Source: Amycolatopsis antarctica
Lineage (GTDB): Bacteria; Actinomycetota; Actinomycetes; Mycobacteriales; Pseudonocardiaceae
Direction: 5' to 3'
Assembly: GCF_002262875.1 (NCBI RefSeq)
Contig: NZ_NKYE01000003.1
Location: 372,001-436,000 of the forward strand
Length of the DNA: 64,000 nucleotides
The notes beneath the pieces were generated by a model, which was not told the origin of the DNA, did not search any database, and worked only from the letters and a program-made list of their open reading frames with translations. Of this stretch, positions 26,131-34,295 are shown one piece after another. Every line of letters begins with the position of its first letter. The first letter of the stretch is position 1. Made by a program: the position numbers and the translations under genes.

Positions 26131-26146
26131 AGTGATCATTATCACT
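26131..26146. promoter_or_regulatory. Inverted repeat upstream of the PAS-LuxR gene
   Basis: AGTGATCATTATCACT has perfect six-base arms around CATT, 38-53 bases before the regulator ATG on the minus strand, in strikingly AT-rich DNA. It overlaps the expected core promoter and could be an operator for a higher-level regulator. It does not match the PAS-LuxR box. Confidence 0.45.
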
Positions 26147-26831
26147 TCACTCAACGGTATGAAGATCACGGACCACTGTCAACCTATGGTTCACATATGA
26201 GCGCCTGAATCTCGTGATTGTCGTTCCAGGGTCGCGCGCACAGGTGGGCATGACAAGTGACGCAGGTCATATCTGTTCGGTCTTGCCCTGCTCGGCCGTT
26301 CCGCGGTGGGGGTCTGCGCGGCGCTGGGTGAAATCGCCCAGCCCGCAATCGGTAGGCATGCAATATGCGCTGGTCAAACCTTTCTTCGCGATTGATCGTC
26401 AGAGGTTGGGCGATCGGCCGGCTCGCCGCGTCGGGCCACGCCAGGGCCAGCGTGTCGTGCCGGGGCCTCGGCCTCAACGCCTCCTCGATTCACCTACGGC
26501 GGGCATCTGTGGCGCTCGGCGGCGGGTCGGTCGGACCGGCCGAACCCGCCCCTGCTGCTCGTATGAGCGAATTTAGTGCCTCTGTGGTGTCATTGCGCTC
26601 GTCTGAGCGGCACTCGGCGCCCGGCCGCAGGGCTCGCGCCGGCTCCTCCCCGACCGACGCCGGCATCGCCTTCCCGTTCGCCCCGGGACGGACGACTTCA
26701 CGTGATGATGGGCTTGGCCGGTCCGCGGCCGGACGGCTACGGATCGTCGTGCACGACCGGCCGATGGCCGAACGGAGTGCTGTTCGACGGCCGGACCGGC
26801 CGCTCAGAGGAGCGCCGAGCGGCCGCACAGA
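26147..26831. other. Long divergent control region of the sugar operon
   Basis: The 797-bp gap 26094-26890 separates the regulator and the 2,3-dehydratase gene. Open frames through it are Arg/Pro/Ser-rich and unsupported. It holds ATATGAGC (26195-26202), and GCTCGTATGAGC (26557-26568) with GCTCGTCTGAGC (26597-26608) placed exactly 40 bp apart. The regulator side is AT-rich, the rest GC-rich. I see no RNA gene or mobile-element end. Confidence 0.4.
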
Positions 26832-26865
26832 CTGGGGTATTTCCTGAACCTTGTCCGCTACTAAT
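26832..26865 (+). promoter_or_regulatory. Candidate PAS-LuxR box and promoter for the sugar operon
   Basis: CTGGGGTATTTCCTGA (26832-26847) matches CTVGGGAWWTCCCBAG at 12 of 16. Eleven bases later is TACTAAT (26859-26865), a likely -10. GAGAGGAGG then precedes the 2,3-dehydratase ATG. This would drive the six-gene operon 26891-34048. Confidence 0.55.
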
Positions 26866-26890
26866 TGTCCGAGCGGCGAGAGGAGGCTCC

Positions 26891-28330
26891 ATGACCACCG
26901 TGGGAAAGTCGGTGCTGCGCACGCCGGATGACACCCTGAGCCGACGGCTGGCTATTTCCGCGTGCACCGTGGACAGTGAGTTGAATTCGCTGCAGGACAT
27001 CCGGGCCTGGATCACCGAACGCGGCGCCGCCCAGCTCCACCAGGTCGACCGCGTTCCGTTCGACGAGCTCCGCGCCTGGCGGTTCGACCAGGACACCGGT
27101 GATCTGCGACATGACAGCGGGAAGTTCTTCCGGATCCAGGGTCTGCGGGTCCACTCCGACTCCGGGCCGGTCCCAACCTGGACTCAGCCGATCATCAACC
27201 AGCCGGAGATCGGGATCCTCGGAATACTGGTTCGCGACTTCGGCGGAGTGCCGCACTGCCTGATGCAGGCCAAGTCCGAGCCGGGCAACGTCAACGGCGT
27301 GCAGGTATCGCCGACAGTGCAGGCCACCCGCAGCAACTACCTGCGGGTCCACGAGGGGGCGCCGGTTCCCTACCTGTCCTACTTCCGCGAACTCGGCGAC
27401 CACCGAGTGCTCGCCGACGTGCTCCAGTCCGAACAGGGCGCCTGGTTCTACCGCAAGCGCAATCGCAACATGATCGTCGAGGTGGACGAGGACGTCGAGG
27501 CGCTGGACGACTTCTGCTGGATGACGATCGGCCAGCTGAACGTGCTGCTGGGCGAGGACAACATGCTCAACATGGACGCCCGGACGGTGCTGTCCTGCAT
27601 GCCGGACGGTATCGAGGTCAGTCAGACCGACCTCGCCGAGGACAGCCTCGGCACGGCGCTGGCCCGGTCCTGCGATCCAGCCCACGGTGGCCTGCACACG
27701 CAGGTGGAGACGATGAGCTGGATCACCGCCTGCGAGTCGGCGCAGACGGTGCGCACCGAGTTGATCGGGCTGGACAAGGTGACGGACTGGCAGCGCACAG
27801 CCGACGAGATCCACCATGCCGGGCGCCAGTTCTTCCGGGTGGTCGCGGTGTCGGTGCGGGCAAACAGCCGGGAGGTCGGCAGCTGGACCCAGCCGCTGCT
27901 CGAACCGTGCGGTGTGGGTCAGATCGCGCTGCTGATCAAGCGGGTGGGTGGGGTGCTGCACGCGTTGATCAACGCCCGTGCCGAGCCCGGCTACCTTGGC
28001 AGCGTCGAACTCGCCCCGACCCTCCAGTGCACGCCGGACAACTACACCGCGGTCGCGCCGAGCGACCGGCCCCCGTTCCTGGACTTCGTGCTCGACTACG
28101 GCCGGGACGGCTCCGTCGTCTTCGACACCGAACTGTCCGAGGAGGGCGGGCGCTTCCATCATGCGCGGAACCGCTACCGGATCATCGAAGTGGCCGACGA
28201 CTTCCCGGACGACGGGCGGCCGGACTTCCACTGGCTGACCGTGCACCAGCTCAACAGCCTGCTCGGGCACAGCAACTACATCAATGTCCAGGCCAGAACG
28301 CTGGTGGCCTGCCTGCGGGGGCTGCGATGA
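26891..28330 (+). CDS. NDP-hexose 2,3-dehydratase
   Basis: A 479-residue enzyme of the EvaA/TylX3/SpnO family, which removes the C-2 hydroxyl of TDP-4-keto-6-deoxyglucose, the first committed step to 2-deoxysugars. It shows the internal duplication of the family: first half with GKFFRIQGLRVHSDS, SWTQ-like TWTQPIINQPEIGILG and QAKSEPGNVNGVQVSPTVQA; second half with RQFFRVVAVSVRANSREV, SWTQPLLEP and NARAEPGYLGSVELAPTLQC. ATG 26891 follows GAGGAGG; the frame upstream is noncoding. The stop overlaps the 3-ketoreductase start by four bases. Confidence 0.94.
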   Translation: MTTVGKSVLRTPDDTLSRRLAISACTVDSELNSLQDIRAWITERGAAQLHQVDRVPFDELRAWRFDQDTGDLRHDSGKFFRIQGLRVHSDSGPVPTWTQPIINQPEIGILGILVRDFGGVPHCLMQAKSEPGNVNGVQVSPTVQATRSNYLRVHEGAPVPYLSYFRELGDHRVLADVLQSEQGAWFYRKRNRNMIVEVDEDVEALDDFCWMTIGQLNVLLGEDNMLNMDARTVLSCMPDGIEVSQTDLAEDSLGTALARSCDPAHGGLHTQVETMSWITACESAQTVRTELIGLDKVTDWQRTADEIHHAGRQFFRVVAVSVRANSREVGSWTQPLLEPCGVGQIALLIKRVGGVLHALINARAEPGYLGSVELAPTLQCTPDNYTAVAPSDRPPFLDFVLDYGRDGSVVFDTELSEEGGRFHHARNRYRIIEVADDFPDDGRPDFHWLTVHQLNSLLGHSNYINVQARTLVACLRGLR

Positions 28331-29328
28331 GCCGTCGGCTGTCGATCGGCGTGCTCGGTTGTTCTGCGATCGCCCGCAGACGGACCCTGCCGGTGATGCT
28401 GGGCCTCGACCGGGTGCGGATCGCCGCTGTGGCCAGTCGCTCGGCCGAGCGAGCCGCGGAGTACGCCACCGAGTTCGGCTGCACGCCGGCAGGTTACGAC
28501 GAAGTGATCGAACGGTCCGATGTGGACGCGGTCTACATATGTCTGCCGAACGTGTTGCACGACGAGTGGACTCGCCGGGCGCTGGAGGCGGGCAAGCACG
28601 TGCTGTGTGAGAAGCCGCTGACCGGCGACGCGACCCAGGCCAAGAACCTGACCGAGCTGGCCGTGACGCGCCGCCTGGTGCTGCGCGAGAACTTCGCGTT
28701 CCTGCACCATCCCCAGCACGAACGAGTGCGCGAGTTGGTGGCCGAGGGCCGGTTCGGCGAGCTACGGACACTCACCGCGTCCTTCGGCTTCCCGCCGCTT
28801 CCCGAGACCGACATCCGCTACACCGCCTCGCTGGGCGGCGGCGCGCTGCTTGACGCCGGCGTCTACCCGATCCGACTGGCCTGGTCGTTGTTCGGCGACG
28901 GACTCTCGGTGCTCGGCGCCGCGCTGCGGGTGGATCGGCGACTCGGCGTGGATGTCGGCGGCCAGGCGCTGCTGGCCACCCCGCGCGGAGTGCTGACCAG
29001 TCTGGAGTTCGGTTTCCAGCACACCTATCGCTCCCGCTACCAGCTGTGGGGCAGCTCCGCGGCGATGTGTCTGGACCACGCCTTCACTCCGCCCCCCGCG
29101 CATCGCTGCCCCCTCGACATCGAGGAGCAGGACCACAGCGAGCGGCTGATGATGCCCGCGGTCCACCAGTTCGAACGCTCGATCGACTCCTTCGTCGACG
29201 CTGCGCTGGGGGGGTACGCGCCCGAGACCGAACGGCCCTGGCTCAGCGGGGCGCGGGAGACAGCGCGGCTGGCCGAGGAGATTCGGGCGGTGGCAACGAT
29301 CTTGCCGGGGGAGGCGGGCGCGGCCTGA
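28327..29328 (+). CDS. NDP-hexose 3-ketoreductase, Gfo/Idh/MocA family
   Basis: A 333-residue oxidoreductase. The N-terminal Rossmann motif is LSIGVLGCSAIARR, the catalytic EKPLTGDA with Lys is conserved, and the C-terminal alpha/beta domain has GGGALLDAGVYPIRLAWSLF. It belongs with TylC1, SpnN and KijD10, which reduce the 3-keto group left by the 2,3-dehydratase. Facial selectivity (equatorial or axial OH) cannot be read reliably. It is coupled at both ends (ATGA with the 2,3-dehydratase, TGATG with the next gene), so a fixed ratio is likely. Confidence 0.93.
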   Translation: MSRRLSIGVLGCSAIARRRTLPVMLGLDRVRIAAVASRSAERAAEYATEFGCTPAGYDEVIERSDVDAVYICLPNVLHDEWTRRALEAGKHVLCEKPLTGDATQAKNLTELAVTRRLVLRENFAFLHHPQHERVRELVAEGRFGELRTLTASFGFPPLPETDIRYTASLGGGALLDAGVYPIRLAWSLFGDGLSVLGAALRVDRRLGVDVGGQALLATPRGVLTSLEFGFQHTYRSRYQLWGSSAAMCLDHAFTPPPAHRCPLDIEEQDHSERLMMPAVHQFERSIDSFVDAALGGYAPETERPWLSGARETARLAEEIRAVATILPGEAGAA

Positions 29329-30098
29329 TGGACATCGTCGGAACCGGTTTCCTCGCGAGTCATCTGCGTCCGTACTTCGGTGACCGCCATCCCGAGGTCA
29401 CCGTCATCGCGGCGGGGGTGTCCAGTGCCGGCTCCACCGAGGGCGCGGCCTTCGACCGGGAGGCCAAGCTGGTCTACCAGGTGCTGCGTCGCTGTCGCGA
29501 ACAGGGCCGCACGGTGGTCTTCTTCTCCACCGCCTCCACCGGAATGTACGCCGGCCGGGAGTGCCCCGGATCCGAAGAGGGACCGGTTTTCCCTCGCACG
29601 CCCTACGGCCGGCACAAGCTCGGCCTGGAACGGGTCTGCGCGCTGTCCGGCGCGCGCTACCTGGTGCTGCGGCTTGGTTACGTGGTTGGCGCCGGCGCTC
29701 CACTCGACCAACTGCTGCCCGCGTTGGCCCGCCAGGTCCGCTCCGGTCTGGTCACGGTCTTCCGGGGTGCGGCGCGGGATCTGCTGGACGTGCGGTACCT
29801 GATGCTCGTGCTGGACCGACTGCTCACGATCGGAGTGGCCGACGAGGTCGTCAACGTCGCCACCGGCGCTCCGCTCGGCATCGAGGAGCTACTGGCCGCG
29901 CTGTACCGCCGGCTCGGGACGAGTCCGGAGTGTCGTTATGTCACCCAGGATCTCGATCCGGTAGTGGTGGACACCGCCAAGTTGCGCCGGTTGGTGCCCG
30001 AGTTCGCCGAGCTGGACTTCGGTCCGGCCTACCTGGAGCGCCTGCTGGACCACGTGGATTCCCCGCACGGCGTGACGGGGACCATCACGAGGAGATGA
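29328..30098 (+). CDS. NAD-dependent epimerase/dehydratase family, probable NDP-hexose 4-ketoreductase
   Basis: A 256-residue extended SDR. MDIVGTGFLASHLRPYF carries a Gly-rich nucleotide site, VVFFSTASTGMYAG the Ser/Thr, and FPRTPYGRHKLGLE the Y-x-x-x-K. The C-terminal half (VNVATGAPLGIEELLAALYR, DPVVVDTAKLRRLVP) resembles NDP-sugar 4-ketoreductases such as UrdR. It would set the C-4 hydroxyl of a 2,6-dideoxy or 2,3,6-trideoxy sugar, so it competes with the 4-aminotransferase unless two sugars are made. ATG 29328 overlaps the preceding stop. A sugar-epimerase function is the alternative. Confidence 0.75.
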   Translation: MDIVGTGFLASHLRPYFGDRHPEVTVIAAGVSSAGSTEGAAFDREAKLVYQVLRRCREQGRTVVFFSTASTGMYAGRECPGSEEGPVFPRTPYGRHKLGLERVCALSGARYLVLRLGYVVGAGAPLDQLLPALARQVRSGLVTVFRGAARDLLDVRYLMLVLDRLLTIGVADEVVNVATGAPLGIEELLAALYRRLGTSPECRYVTQDLDPVVVDTAKLRRLVPEFAELDFGPAYLERLLDHVDSPHGVTGTITRR

Positions 30099-30176
30099 CG
30101 AGACCACCGGACCAGCCTCGACGCCCCACAGCCCCGGCCAACCCCGCCCCAGGCGGCCGAACGCGAAGGAGATCCC

Positions 30177-31430
30177 GTGCGCGTTCTCTTCTCGATCTTT
30201 CCCAACAGGGCACACCTTTATCCGGTTGTGCCGCTCGCCTGGGCATTGCAGAACCAGGGCCACGAGGTCCGGATCGCCGCGCACCCGGAGATGAACGACA
30301 CGATCGCGCGCACCGGGCTCACCGCGCTTCCCTTCGGTGACACCGAGGAGATGCGGTGGGCGAGCCAGCTCAACACCGACCCTGACAAGGTCAGGGAACT
30401 GACTGAGCTGATCAACAGTCTGTCGTTGCGGTGTGTGCCTGGTGAGCCGTGGCACGACCAGTGGCTCGGGGTGATCGCCACCCTCAGCGCCTCCGTTCCG
30501 GCGCTGGACGGGCTGATCGAGTGCTGCCGGCAGTGGGAGCCCGACCTGGTGCTGTGGGACCCGCTGTTCGCCTCGGCGCCGGTCGCCGCCAGGGTCTGCG
30601 GTGCCGCGCACGCCCGGTTGCTGTGGGGTCAGGACAACATCGGCTGGATGTGGGAACGTTTCGTGGAACGCGATCCGCGGACCACCCCTGAGGCCGTGGC
30701 GGGCACGGTGGACTGGTTGTTCGCGCCGATGCTGGAGGGGCGGGGACTGGAGTTCGAGCCGGAGCTGATGACCGGGCAGTGGACGGTGGACCCACGACCG
30801 GACCGGTGGCGCGCGCCGACCTCGTTCGACCGGCTGCCGATGCGGTGGGTGCCCTTCAACGGCGGCGGTCACGTCGAGGACTGGGTACGTCAACCACCGA
30901 GCAGACCGCGGGTTCTCCTTTCGCTCGGTGTCGGGGGGCGCGGTCGCCAGTTGTCCGAGCGGAGCGGCCGTTCGTGGAACGAGATCGTGGGCCGGCTGTC
31001 CGAACTGGACATCGAGCTGGTCGTCACCATGGCGGCGGACGACGTCGCTGGTGAACCGCCGGCCAACGTCCGGGTCGTGGAGTATGTGCCGCTCACCCAG
31101 GTGCTGCCTTCCTGTTCCGCGGTCATCCACCATGGCGGCGACGGGACGGCGCTCGCCGCGGGCGTCCACGGTGTCCCCCAGGTGGTCGCGCCGGTGCCGC
31201 TCTGGTGCGAGGAGCGGGTGGCCGAGCACATCGCCGACCAGGGTGCCGGGCTGGTCGTGCCGCCCGACTCCGCCACCGGCGACGCGCTGGCCGACGCGGT
31301 CTCCCGAGTGCTCGGCGAACCGCGGTTCGCCGCCGGCGCAGGGGCCTTCCAGAAGGAGATCGAGTGCCAGCCCGCGCCGCACGAGGTCGTCCCCGCACTC
31401 GAACAGCGGGTCACTCGTTACCGCCGATGA
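30177..31430 (+). CDS. GT1-family glycosyltransferase, EryCIII/DesVII-like
   Basis: A 417-residue GT-B enzyme. It begins VLFSIFPNRAHLYPVVPLAW, the usual start of macrolide glycosyltransferases. The donor domain has RPRVLLSLGVGGRGR, VRVVEYVPLTQVLPSC and HHGGDGTALAAGVHGVPQVV, followed by WCEERVAEHI in place of the common DQ. The family adds TDP-deoxysugars to macrolactones; some members need an EryCII-like auxiliary protein, and no such gene is in the window. GTG 30177 has GAAGGAG upstream. It lies within the deoxysugar operon. Confidence 0.9.
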   Translation: MRVLFSIFPNRAHLYPVVPLAWALQNQGHEVRIAAHPEMNDTIARTGLTALPFGDTEEMRWASQLNTDPDKVRELTELINSLSLRCVPGEPWHDQWLGVIATLSASVPALDGLIECCRQWEPDLVLWDPLFASAPVAARVCGAAHARLLWGQDNIGWMWERFVERDPRTTPEAVAGTVDWLFAPMLEGRGLEFEPELMTGQWTVDPRPDRWRAPTSFDRLPMRWVPFNGGGHVEDWVRQPPSRPRVLLSLGVGGRGRQLSERSGRSWNEIVGRLSELDIELVVTMAADDVAGEPPANVRVVEYVPLTQVLPSCSAVIHHGGDGTALAAGVHGVPQVVAPVPLWCEERVAEHIADQGAGLVVPPDSATGDALADAVSRVLGEPRFAAGAGAFQKEIECQPAPHEVVPALEQRVTRYRR

Positions 31431-31443
31431 TCAGGAGGTGTCG

Positions 31444-32844
31444 ATGAGCGGGACCAATTTCTTCCAGTCGGAGCCGCGCGTGCAGGAGACCGCGGGTGCG
31501 GGACAGCGCGGGGGCGCAGCCGACCCGGCTTCGGTGGACGAACCGGACATCAAGTCGACAATCATGGCGTTGACCCGGAAGTTCGGGCAGGACACCGCCG
31601 CGGCGCGGGAGTTTCGCCCGGGCGTCACGCCGATCCTGACCTCCGGCGCGGTGTTGGACGACGACGACCGGGTGGCGCTGGTGGGGGCGGCGTTGGAGAT
31701 GCGCATCGCCGCCGGGGTCCTGTCGCGGCAGTTCGAACGGAAGTTCGCGCGCAAGCTGGGTCTGCGCAAGGCGCATCTGACCAACTCCGGGTCCTCGGCG
31801 AACCTGTTGGCGCTCGCCGCCCTGTGCTCGCCGTCGCTGGACGGCCAGCAGCTCCGCCCGGGCGACGAGGTCGTCACGGTCGCCGCGGGGTTTCCGACCA
31901 CGGTCAACCCCATCGTCCAGCTAGGCCTGGTCCCGGTGTTCGTCGATGTCGAGCTGGGGACCTACAACACCACACCGGAACGGGTGGAGGCCGCGATCGG
32001 GCCACGCACCAGAGCGGTCATGATCGCGCACGCGCTGGGCAATCCCTTCCAGGCCGAGGAGATCGCCCAGATTGCGAACCAGCACGGCCTGTACTTCGTG
32101 GAGGACAACTGCGACGGAGTCGGCTCCACCTACAACGGCGCCACCACCGGCGGTTTCGGTGACCTGAGCACGGTCAGCTTCTATCCGGCCCATCACATAA
32201 CCACGGGGGAGGGCGGGTGCGTGCTGACCGCCAACCTGGCGCTGGCGCGGATCGTGGAGTCCCTGCGTGACTGGGGCCGGGACTGCTGGTGCGAACCGGG
32301 GGAGAACGACACCTGCCGCAAGCGGTTCGGCTACCAGATGGGCGAGCTGCCCATGGGATACGACCACAAGTACATCTTCTCCGAGGTCGGCTACAACCTG
32401 AAGGGCACCGACCTCCAGGCGTCGCTGGCGTTGAGCCAGCTCGCCAAACTGGACTCGTTCGGCGCGACGCGCCGGCGCAACTGGCACCGGTTGCGGGCGG
32501 CGCTGGACGACGTGCCACACCTGCTGCTTCCGGTCGCGACCCCGAACAGCGACCCAAGCTGGTTCGGCTTCGCGGTCACCGTGGAGGCGGACGCGCCCTT
32601 CGCCCGTTCCGAACTGGTGCATTTTCTGGAGAATCGCAAGATCGGCACCCGGTTGCTCTTCGCGGGCAACCTCACCCGGCACCCGGCGTACCTGCGCCAG
32701 CCGTACCGGATCTCGGAAACGCTGGACAACAGCGACGTGGTCACCGAACGAACGTTCTGGGTCGGGGTCTACCCCGGAATCACCGACGAGATGGTGGACT
32801 ACATGGCGACCAGCATCCGCGAGTTCGTGGCGGGAGCGTCCTGA
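31444..32844 (+). CDS. NDP-hexose C-3 dehydratase, E1/RfbH/SpnQ type (PMP and [2Fe-2S])
   Basis: A 466-residue DegT-fold enzyme that removes the C-3 hydroxyl of an NDP-4-keto sugar. The PLP Lys is replaced by His: SFYPAHHITTGEGG (His250), so it uses PMP without an internal aldimine. The iron-sulfur ligands match E1: Cys223, then Cys281, Cys283 and Cys291, i.e. C-x57-C-x-C-x7-C. GYNLKGTDLQASLALSQLAK is also typical. SpnQ does this in forosamine synthesis. No dedicated reductase gene (E3-like) is nearby; SpnQ is known to use general ferredoxin or flavodoxin reductases. AGGAGG precedes ATG 31444. Confidence 0.94.
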   Translation: MSGTNFFQSEPRVQETAGAGQRGGAADPASVDEPDIKSTIMALTRKFGQDTAAAREFRPGVTPILTSGAVLDDDDRVALVGAALEMRIAAGVLSRQFERKFARKLGLRKAHLTNSGSSANLLALAALCSPSLDGQQLRPGDEVVTVAAGFPTTVNPIVQLGLVPVFVDVELGTYNTTPERVEAAIGPRTRAVMIAHALGNPFQAEEIAQIANQHGLYFVEDNCDGVGSTYNGATTGGFGDLSTVSFYPAHHITTGEGGCVLTANLALARIVESLRDWGRDCWCEPGENDTCRKRFGYQMGELPMGYDHKYIFSEVGYNLKGTDLQASLALSQLAKLDSFGATRRRNWHRLRAALDDVPHLLLPVATPNSDPSWFGFAVTVEADAPFARSELVHFLENRKIGTRLLFAGNLTRHPAYLRQPYRISETLDNSDVVTERTFWVGVYPGITDEMVDYMATSIREFVAGAS

Positions 32845-32845
32845 G

Positions 32846-34048
32846 ATGACGATCCGGCACCCGGAGCTGGCCGTGCTCGGCGGCGCACCGACGTTCACCG
32901 AGGCGTTGCACGTCGGCAGGCCCAATGTGCTCGACCAGGACGCCTTTCTCGATCGGGTGCGCGGCGCCCTTGACCGCAAATGGCTGACCGCGTTCGGGCC
33001 GTTGGTGGCGGAGTTCGAACAACGACTCGCCGATCTCGCCGGTGTCGCGCACTGCGTCGCCACCTGCAACGCCTCCGTCGCCATGCAGGTCCTGCTGCGC
33101 TCGGCCGGACTGACCGGCGAGGTCGTCATGCCCTCGTTCACCTTCATCGCCACGGCGCACACGGCGTTGTGGGAGGGACTGGTTCCGGTGTTCGCCGACA
33201 TCGACGAGCGGACCGGCAACATCGATCCCGAACACGCCCGCCGTCTGGTGACCGATCGGACGGCGGCGATCGTCGCGGTGCACCTGTGGGGGCATCCGGC
33301 TCCGGTCGAGCAGCTCACCGAACTCGCCGCCGAACACGATGTTCCCCTGCTGTTCGACAGCGCGCACGCGATCGGCTCCCAGCACCACGGCCGGCCGGTC
33401 GGCGGGTTCGGCTCCGCCGAGGTTTTCAGCTTCCACGCCACCAAGTTCGTCAACGCGTTCGAGGGAGGAGCCGTGCTCACCGACGACGGCGATCTCGCGG
33501 ACCGGGTGCGACGGGTGCACAACTACGGTCGCGGCAAAGGGGAGGACGTCGCCTATCTCGGCACCAACGCCAAGATGACCGAAGTGTGCGCCGCGATGGG
33601 GCTGACCTCGCTGGAGAACATGTCCGAACTCATCGCGGTCAACATCGCCCGTCACGAGCGCTACCGTGCCGGTCTGCGTGACGTGCCCGGGCTGACGCTG
33701 CGCGAACCGCGGCCGTTCGACTCGGTCAACCACCAGTACATCGTGGTGGAGGTGGACCAGGACGTCGCCGGAGTCAGCCGGGACGAGCTGGCGGCCGCGT
33801 TACGGGCGGAGAACGTGTTGGTACGCACGCACTTCCATCCCGGTTGCCACCGCACGGAGCCGTACGTACGAGATCCCGCCAAACACACGCCGTTGCCGTT
33901 GCCGCGGTCGGAGGCGCTCGGCGAACGGGTCATTTCGCTGCCCACCGGCACCGGCGTGCGACCTGAACAAGTGGATCAGCTGTGTGAACTCATCGGCCGG
34001 ATCGCCCGTCAGGGCGACCGGGTGAGCTCCGCGGTCACACCCTCTTAG
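32846..34048 (+). CDS. DesI/SpnR-like NDP-4-keto-sugar 4-aminotransferase
   Basis: A 400-residue PLP aminotransferase of the DegT class. AVLGGAPTFTEALHVGRPN, MPSFTFIATAHTALW, VHLWGHPAPVEQL, FSFHATKFVNAFEGGAVLTD with the PLP Lys, GTNAKMTEVCAAMGLTSLEN and THFHPGCHRTEPY closely resemble DesI and EryCIV. With the upstream C-3 dehydratase, the likely substrate is a TDP-4-keto-2,3,6-trideoxyhexose as for SpnR, giving 4-amino-2,3,4,6-tetradeoxyhexose; TDP-4-keto-6-deoxyglucose is possible. No dedicated N-methyltransferase was recognised. It starts one base after the dehydratase stop and ends the plus-strand operon. Confidence 0.9.
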   Translation: MTIRHPELAVLGGAPTFTEALHVGRPNVLDQDAFLDRVRGALDRKWLTAFGPLVAEFEQRLADLAGVAHCVATCNASVAMQVLLRSAGLTGEVVMPSFTFIATAHTALWEGLVPVFADIDERTGNIDPEHARRLVTDRTAAIVAVHLWGHPAPVEQLTELAAEHDVPLLFDSAHAIGSQHHGRPVGGFGSAEVFSFHATKFVNAFEGGAVLTDDGDLADRVRRVHNYGRGKGEDVAYLGTNAKMTEVCAAMGLTSLENMSELIAVNIARHERYRAGLRDVPGLTLREPRPFDSVNHQYIVVEVDQDVAGVSRDELAAALRAENVLVRTHFHPGCHRTEPYVRDPAKHTPLPLPRSEALGERVISLPTGTGVRPEQVDQLCELIGRIARQGDRVSSAVTPS

Positions 34049-34051
34049 GCG

Positions 34052-34213
34052 CGTCCGACAATTCTCGGTCGATGGGGATTCGTGACCGAGGCGGTTGCCG
34101 GCAAGGCGGCGGGAAGTCCTCGCAGGCGGTGTCGTACTCGGGCTCTCCACCAACGCCATCGGCAATCGTCTCGGCGCGAGTACCGCGACCCCGACATCGT
34201 CGGACGTGCCTAG
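34052..34213 (+). repeat. Dispersed intergenic repeat, copy 2, with short terminal inverted repeats
   Basis: This copy of the element at 12308 lies between the convergent aminotransferase and glycosyltransferase genes. It is bounded by CGTCCGAC (34052-34059) and GTCGGACG (34199-34206), a perfect eight-base inverted pair. ATTCTCGGTCGATGG recurs at 34061-34075 and the 54-bp block at 34137-34190; 52 extra bases (34085-34136) separate them compared with copy 1. It resembles a small nonautonomous element, or a terminator or control repeat. The rest of the 247-bp gap holds nothing recognisable. Confidence 0.6.
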
Positions 34214-34295
34214 CGAGGATCGACGCACAGTGGGCCCGGCAGGGCCGACCTCGCGCGTAAGTGGCCGGACGCCCCGGATTCGCTCGCCGGGCGGC

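Noticed and set aside
26214..26576. A 120-codon frame in the regulator-sugar gap
   Set aside because: No family similarity and no start signals; it overlaps palindromic regulatory motifs.
26802..26813. GCTCAGAGGAGC as another copy of the GCTC-N4-GAGC motif
   Set aside because: The centre does not match the RTMT core of the others and the pattern is easily met by chance in GC-rich DNA.
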